Source: JAHEZL01 sp964406465
GTDB lineage: Bacteria > Bacteroidota > Bacteroidia > Flavobacteriales_C > GCA-002722245
Direction of reading: 5' to 3'
Assembly: GCA_964406465.1 (NCBI GenBank)
Contig: CAYORT010000006.1
Location: forward strand, 1 to 64,000
DNA length: 64,000 nucleotides
This document shows positions 60,601 to 64,000 of this stretch, in pieces (positions within the stretch are counted from its first letter, which is position 1; the number at the start of each line of letters is the position of its first letter). The notes under the pieces were generated by a model. It had not been told where the DNA came from, made no database searches, and saw nothing but the letters and a program-made list of their open reading frames with translations. Made by a program: the position numbers and the translations under genes.

Positions 60601-61071
60601 GGTAACATGCAAGACACCACTATCTATATTGATGAGCAGAATTACAATTTGAGTCATCATATTGGTTCTGTAATGCAAAGTTTGGCTGAGCAGTTGATTG
60701 CAGAAAACAAGAAAGATTCTGCCGAGAAAGTGCTTGATAAAATTGTATTTATGTTGCCAAATAAAAACTACCATTACGATGAAAGATATATGTTGGCGGT
60801 ATGCGAAAATTATTTCGTGCTAGGCAAAAAAGATAAGGCGATGAAAATATTTAATGTCATCAAGAAGAATTTTGTTGAGGATTTTGAGTACTATCAGCAA
60901 ATGAGTGTTGATCGAGATAAGGCAGCTTTCAACGATTATAGTGTTGAAACTCGATTGAATCGTGCTCAAGGTCTTTTGGCATACTTGGCCGATGTTGGAC
61001 GCAAGTACCAAGTCGACGAGAAGATAGTTAAGGAATTAGAATCTAAATCAGGATTTCAAGGGCAGAGATAG
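57661..61071 (+). CDS. DUF2723 membrane protein (protein O-mannosyltransferase-like)
   Basis: I start at the ATG at 57661 (1136 residues, MESLYKKYNNITGWLVFA). The TTG at 57598 lies in the repeat. The N-terminal half has 10 or more helices. The first loop carries EPTASFWDCGEFI and KLEVGHPPGAPFW, the conserved DUF2723 core, similar to the catalytic acidic loop of GT-C glycosyltransferases. The C-terminal half is mostly soluble, with an ENWDDHDRSNRYTARD and NGDNDTFPLWYLQE region and TPR-like helices at the end. A GT-C role in envelope glycosylation is plausible but unproven. Confidence 0.85.
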   Translation: MESLYKKYNNITGWLVFAIAAFVYCSTVEPTASFWDCGEFISTAFKLEVGHPPGAPFWMLVARVFALFAGDDVTRVAYWINIFSALCSAFAMLFLFWTTTALAKKLTTLGGVELTKGKILGIMVSGFIGAIAYTFTDTVWFSAVEGEVYSASLFFTAIVFWLILKWDAVADEKYADRYLILIAYLMGISIGVHLLNLLSIPAVVYVYYFRKTKQITPLGFVKAGAISILILAVVQYGIIQSFVAIMKDFELFFTNTMHLPFNSGTIAFGLLVLAGIVAGVMYARKKGYHMLHTAVMSVAVILIGYSSFLTIPIRSAANTPLDENNPETVFSLLPYLNREQYGDRPLFHGYTFTSIDGEGQPILDREKPYTDKDPVYYKDVNKNASEYIMADDGINKGGYNFDSRVEKYFPRMYSLDENHRDAYDKWLDFKKKRRGRKVDVDGNIVFLPTFKDDAEFFIRYQFNFMYWRYFMWNFAGRQNDLQASQINESMNGNWVSGFEFIDKEHVGDSSKLPTHYKENKGHNVYYFLPLILAIIGLIYHFTRSAKDAFIVFLMFFMTGLAIIIYLNQPPYQPRERDYAYVGSFYAFAVWIGIGVHALIHFMSKFKKEDAALPFLDKLEKNASKELVFTGLSGIGLGVLAFALEAKDLGYSLMVIGAIVAVLPVLCMYIGQAVSSDSGKAVIALGITFCVPYVLAAENWDDHDRSNRYTARDIAKCYLESCAKNAIIFTNGDNDTFPLWYLQEVEGFRTDVRVVNLSLLNTDWYIDQMKRKAYDSEPVPFSLKPDDYREGTRDRVLIVDPVKASKSYLESYIPKEYLARYQDMWTNGADVDLIMDLIRSDDKYTMTQPQEGVSPDHFITSRKMKIKVDRAAVIANGAATKDQYDSIPAEIEFTLGGGALYKSKLMVLDLLSTNDWKRPIYFSSTVGPENFFGLQKYFRKEGLAYRLTPIATNLSEKELRGDVGYTNSDILYNNVMNKFAWGNMQDTTIYIDEQNYNLSHHIGSVMQSLAEQLIAENKKDSAEKVLDKIVFMLPNKNYHYDERYMLAVCENYFVLGKKDKAMKIFNVIKKNFVEDFEYYQQMSVDRDKAAFNDYSVETRLNRAQGLLAYLADVGRKYQVDEKIVKELESKSGFQGQR

Positions 61072-61073
61072 TT

Positions 61074-61682
61074 ATGTATTTGGTTAAAAATCCATCGCTT
61101 TTAAAAAAGGTTTTTCCTTCTTTGCTTTGGAAAGTAAAAACGAAGGAGAAGGATTTGTATCTCACTTTCGATGACGGTCCGCACCCAACAATAACACCAT
61201 GGGTTTTGGATACATTAGATCAATTTAATGCCAAAGCAACATTTTTTTGCTTGGGGAAGAATGTAGAGTTGTATCCCGAAATTTATCAGGATATTTTGCG
61301 ACGCGGACATAAAGTAGGAAATCACACCCACGATCATTTCAATGGTTGGAAAACACTAACAAAGGAATACGAAGCGAACACGAAGAAGGCTGCCTCGGTG
61401 ATTGATAGTAAGCTTTTTCGTCCGCCTTACGGAAGAATAAAATCATCGCAAATCGGTCGTTTAAAGAAGGATTATAAAATTGTAATGTGGACGGTAATCA
61501 GCGGTGATTTCGATCAAAACATTTTACCTGAAGAGTGCCTCAATAATGTTGTTCAAAATACCGATAAAGGCAACATCATCGTTTTTCACGATAGCGAAAA
61601 GGCAGAGAAAAACATGAAGTATGCTTTACCTCGATTGTTGAATCACTTTACGCAGATAGGTTGGAAGTTTAAGGTGATTTAG
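61074..61682 (+). CDS. polysaccharide deacetylase (NodB domain)
   Basis: The 202-residue protein is a single NodB domain: TFDDGPHP with Asp33-Asp34, the metal-binding His84 and His88 in NHTHDH, FRPPYG, and VFHDSEKAEKN with the catalytic His. No signal peptide is visible, although residues 1-20 are basic and hydrophobic. It removes N-acetyl groups from a polysaccharide such as peptidoglycan or a surface glycan. It lies 2 bp after the DUF2723 gene, so both may work on the same envelope glycan. Confidence 0.9.
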   Translation: MYLVKNPSLLKKVFPSLLWKVKTKEKDLYLTFDDGPHPTITPWVLDTLDQFNAKATFFCLGKNVELYPEIYQDILRRGHKVGNHTHDHFNGWKTLTKEYEANTKKAASVIDSKLFRPPYGRIKSSQIGRLKKDYKIVMWTVISGDFDQNILPEECLNNVVQNTDKGNIIVFHDSEKAEKNMKYALPRLLNHFTQIGWKFKVI

Positions 61683-61690
61683 TGAAGTGT

Positions 61691-61787
61691 AGGGCAATAG
61701 TTCCTTCCTTCGTCAGGATGACAAACTGGGTAAGAGCTACTTGATAAGAATGGTTGTCATCCTGACGAAGGAAGGAACTATTGCCCT
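61691..61787. repeat. perfect 34-bp inverted repeat between convergent genes
   Basis: 61691-61724 and 61754-61787 are perfect reverse complements over 34 bp, with a 29-nt loop. The arms contain CCTTCGTCAGGATGACA, which resembles a motif common in dispersed bacterial palindromic repeats. No T-run follows, so it is not a classical terminator, but the stem could block or stabilise 3' ends of both convergent mRNAs. Confidence 0.85.
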
Positions 61788-61793
61788 GATATT

Positions 61794-62570
61794 CTAATTT
61801 ATCTCAAACTTATCTTGATCTAAACTTGCCGGAAAAGCTTTTCTAAATTTCTCTAAATCTTCAAATTTTAAAATAGCTTCTATTATTTCTTCTTTACCTG
61901 AATTGGCTGTTTCCAAAGGCTTTCCAAGGAAATCTAAAACTATTGAATCACCACTGTAGTGTAAAGCTTTTCCATCCATTCCCACGCGATTTACAGCAAC
62001 AACATAGCATTGATTTTCTATGGCACGCGCTGGCAATAAAGATTTCCATGCAAAGTTTCTTGCCTCAGGCCAATTGGCGGTATACAGCAAAACATCGTAT
62101 TCATTTTGATTGTTTCTACTCCAAACAGGAAAGCGTAAATCGTAGCAAATGAGCGGGCAAATTTTCCATCCTTTGAGTTCCACAATCAATTTTTTAAAAC
62201 CTTCATGGTATTGATTGTTTTCGCCTGCCATTCTAAAAAGGTGACGCTTGTCGTAGTTTTCATATGATCCGTTTGGCTTCATCCAAATTAGTCTGTTGTA
62301 GTATTTTCCATTTTCTTCAACAATGAAACTTCCTGTGATTACAGCATTTTTTTCTTTAGCTTTTTGTGTTAGCCAATTCATGGTTTTACCATTCATCTTT
62401 TCTGCCAAACGAGCTGGTTCCATAGAGAATCCTGTTGTAAACATTTCGGGCAAAACAATTAAATCGGCAGCATTAATTTTCGCCAAGTGTTTGTCCATTA
62501 ACTCAAGGTTGGCGCTGTGATTTTCCCACACCAAAGTTGTTTGAACCAATGCTATTTTTAGGTCTTCCAT
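61794..62570 (-). CDS. omega-amidase (nitrilase-superfamily amidohydrolase)
   Basis: The 258-residue protein has the nitrilase triad Glu42 (LPEMFTTGFS), Lys108 (NYDKRHLF) and Cys142 (PLICYDLRFP). The pattern EMFTTGFSM and CYDLRFPVW is typical of omega-amidases of the YafV/Nit2 group, which hydrolyse 2-oxoglutaramate and 2-oxosuccinamate. The preceding gene, a KAT/methionine-type aminotransferase, ends 1 bp upstream. That aminotransferase would make these omega-amides if it uses glutamine or asparagine as donor. Confidence 0.88.
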   Translation of the reverse strand: MEDLKIALVQTTLVWENHSANLELMDKHLAKINAADLIVLPEMFTTGFSMEPARLAEKMNGKTMNWLTQKAKEKNAVITGSFIVEENGKYYNRLIWMKPNGSYENYDKRHLFRMAGENNQYHEGFKKLIVELKGWKICPLICYDLRFPVWSRNNQNEYDVLLYTANWPEARNFAWKSLLPARAIENQCYVVAVNRVGMDGKALHYSGDSIVLDFLGKPLETANSGKEEIIEAILKFEDLEKFRKAFPASLDQDKFEIN

Positions 62571-62571
62571 T

Positions 62572-63726
62572 TTATTTTACTTTCATTAATCCTTCAACAC
62601 CTTTTTCTAATGTTTCGTTGGTTTTAGCAAAACAGAAGCGCAGTATTTTATCGTCTCTGAAGTTATGATAAAAAACCGATATTGGAATAGATGCAATTTT
62701 GTAATCGATGGTAAGTCGGTTGGCATATTCTCTATCGCCTTCATCTGTTAAATGAGCGTAACTCAAGAGTTGAAAATAAGTTCCGCTGCAAGGAAGAGGT
62801 TTAAATTTAGTTTCTTTTATCAGCGATAAAAAGTAATCTCTTTTTTGCTGAAATAAGTTGTTTAGTTCTAAATATTTTTCTTTGTTATCGAGATAATCGG
62901 CGATGGCATACTGAGAAGGAGTGTGTATACAGTAGGTTTGAAATTGGTGACATTTCACAATTTCTTTCATTATGTTTTCTGGCGCCACGCAATAGCCCAT
63001 TCTCCAGCCTGTAACGTGATATGTTTTTCCAAAAGAATACATTACAATGCTTCTTTCGGCCAATGAAGGGTATCTACAAACGCTTTCGTGTTGTTCGCCA
63101 TCGAAGATCAAATGTTCGTAAACCTCATCGCTAATAATAATGATGTTGGTGTCTTTTACCAATTGTTCTAAAGCTAGTAAATCCTCTTTGCGCAGAATAC
63201 TTCCCGTTGGATTGTGGGGAGTATTGATCATAATAGCGCGCGTTCTGCTGCTAATTTTAGATTTGATATCGTGCCAGTCTACTTTAAATTCTTGGTTTAA
63301 TTGAGTTCTAACAGGAATGCCTCCGTTTAGCTTAATGGCAGGCTCATAGCAATCGTAAGCCGGTTCAACAACAATTACTTCATCACCAGGAAAAACTATA
63401 GCGCTAACCGCCGCATATATGGCTTGCGTTGCGCCTGCAGTAACTAGTATTTCATTGATTGGATGATATTTTGCTCCATATAGTGTTTCAATCTTTGCAG
63501 CTATTTTTTCCTTGAGTAAAGGTAAGCCGGGCATGGGTGCGTACTGATTTTTACCTTCACGCGAATGTTTGTCGACCAATGCAATAAGGGCAGGATCAAC
63601 ATCAAAATTTGGAAATCCCTGCGCTAAATTTACTGCACCATGTTGATTAGCCAAGCCCGTCATCACAGCAAAGATTGTAGTGCCTACGTTGGGTTGTTTA
63701 GATTGAAGAGTGTGTTGGAAGTTCAT
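62572..63726 (-). CDS. PLP aminotransferase, methionine/glutamine (YbdL/KAT) type
   Basis: The 384-residue fold-type I class I/II aminotransferase has the PLP Lys234 in YSFGKTYHVTGWRMGYC. Conserved sites are AQGFPNFD, TAGATQAIYAA, NTPHNPTG and ISDEVYEH. The VTGWRMGY variant is common in the kynurenine/glutamine transaminase K and YbdL groups. With the adjacent omega-amidase it would form the glutamine-transaminase/omega-amidase route used in methionine salvage. Substrates are inferred from the neighbour, not from the protein alone. Confidence 0.87.
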   Translation of the reverse strand: MNFQHTLQSKQPNVGTTIFAVMTGLANQHGAVNLAQGFPNFDVDPALIALVDKHSREGKNQYAPMPGLPLLKEKIAAKIETLYGAKYHPINEILVTAGATQAIYAAVSAIVFPGDEVIVVEPAYDCYEPAIKLNGGIPVRTQLNQEFKVDWHDIKSKISSRTRAIMINTPHNPTGSILRKEDLLALEQLVKDTNIIIISDEVYEHLIFDGEQHESVCRYPSLAERSIVMYSFGKTYHVTGWRMGYCVAPENIMKEIVKCHQFQTYCIHTPSQYAIADYLDNKEKYLELNNLFQQKRDYFLSLIKETKFKPLPCSGTYFQLLSYAHLTDEGDREYANRLTIDYKIASIPISVFYHNFRDDKILRFCFAKTNETLEKGVEGLMKVK

Positions 63727-63785
63727 GCATTAAAAATAGTAAATCAAGAGTATTTTACCCAGAGGCGAACTAGTGGCAAGAATAA

Positions 63786-64000
63786 TTAAGCCAATAAAAA
63801 TATTGCTTCACTCATTATTCCTACTAAAAATCCTACTGCGACTTGAGGAAAAGTGTGTGCCTCTAATTTTAAGCGCGCGTAGGCAAGGAGTCCGGCAAGT
63901 ATCAATGATGCGTAAAAGTAATTGTCCCATTGCATATTCATTTTCATCATCAAAATATTGATGCCTACAATGCCGCCGATGCCAATCATATGAATGCTGA
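63786..64000 (-). CDS. C-terminal part of a PAP2-like phosphatase family protein (5' end outside)
   Basis: The minus-strand frame is open at the window edge and ends at 63786. The visible 71 residues have SIHMIGIGGIVGIN, a transmembrane helix (YFYASLILAGLLAYARLKLEAH) and FPQVAVGFLVGI. SxHM...G and ARLxLxAHTxxQVxxGFxxG are the final motifs of PAP2-like membrane proteins in Bacteroidota. Catalytic residues upstream are not in the window. The ATG at 63989 is probably internal. Confidence 0.6.
   Translation of the reverse strand, partial: SIHMIGIGGIVGINILMMKMNMQWDNYFYASLILAGLLAYARLKLEAHTFPQVAVGFLVGIMSEAIFLLA

Overview
The window looks like a chromosome segment of a free-living, AT-rich member of the Bacteroidota (Flavobacteriales/Sphingobacteriales-like). 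The evidence is a type IX secretion PorU/PorV-like pair, proteins with T9SS type A and type B sorting tails, a succinyl/acetylornithine carbamoyltransferase, promoters of the TTTG-N19-TAnnTTTG form, and almost no Shine-Dalgarno sequences. Nearly all of it is core metabolism. The accessory signal is mainly in intergenic repeats.

1-13.5 kb: a fatty-acid operon (probable L32 tail, plsX, fabH, accB, accC) ends at a bidirectional terminator facing a glycosyltransferase/methyltransferase pair. A small lipoprotein gene follows. Then comes a full SUF iron-sulfur operon (sufA, sufB, sufC, sufD, sufS, sufE, a SufT/DUF59 gene, DUF2480) behind a canonical promoter. A 464-bp cassette sits between sufB and sufC: a 23S-rRNA-intervening-sequence-type four-helix-bundle gene bounded by 34-bp inverted repeats. 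Copies of the same repeat, made of GCTAAC plus four ATTGAAC-type heptads, lie at most of the other suf gene junctions. This is the most unusual thing in the window.

13.5-23.4 kb: a zinc-ribbon hypothetical gene, a gene stub next to an inverted repeat, a metzincin-like lipoprotein, a transglutaminase-like protein, asd, a lamin-tail-domain exported protein, a HicA/HicB toxin-antitoxin pair, argH and argF', a small exported protein, and a MITE-like inverted repeat.

23.4-40.3 kb: a minus-strand run of porV-like, porU-like, lnt and metG; divergent pssA; a T9SS-exported fibronectin-like protein; and a glyQS-tatC-lptB operon. 40-46 kb: a TetR-TolC-MFP-RND efflux operon. 46-57 kb: dxs with an outer-membrane barrel gene, pdxA with a membrane protein, a type B T9SS cargo next to ribE, a 400-bp non-coding element, an S66 carboxypeptidase, an FMN glutamate-synthase-like protein and tRNA-Gln. 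57.6-64 kb: a DUF2723 membrane protein, a polysaccharide deacetylase, a perfect 34-bp inverted repeat, an omega-amidase/aminotransferase pair and a truncated PAP2-like gene at the edge.

Together the genes cover membrane lipid synthesis, Fe-S assembly, arginine synthesis, isoprenoid, B6 and riboflavin synthesis, envelope biogenesis (Lnt, LptB, Tat, T9SS), drug efflux and amino-acid salvage. No rRNA, CRISPR array, transposase or prophage gene was seen.
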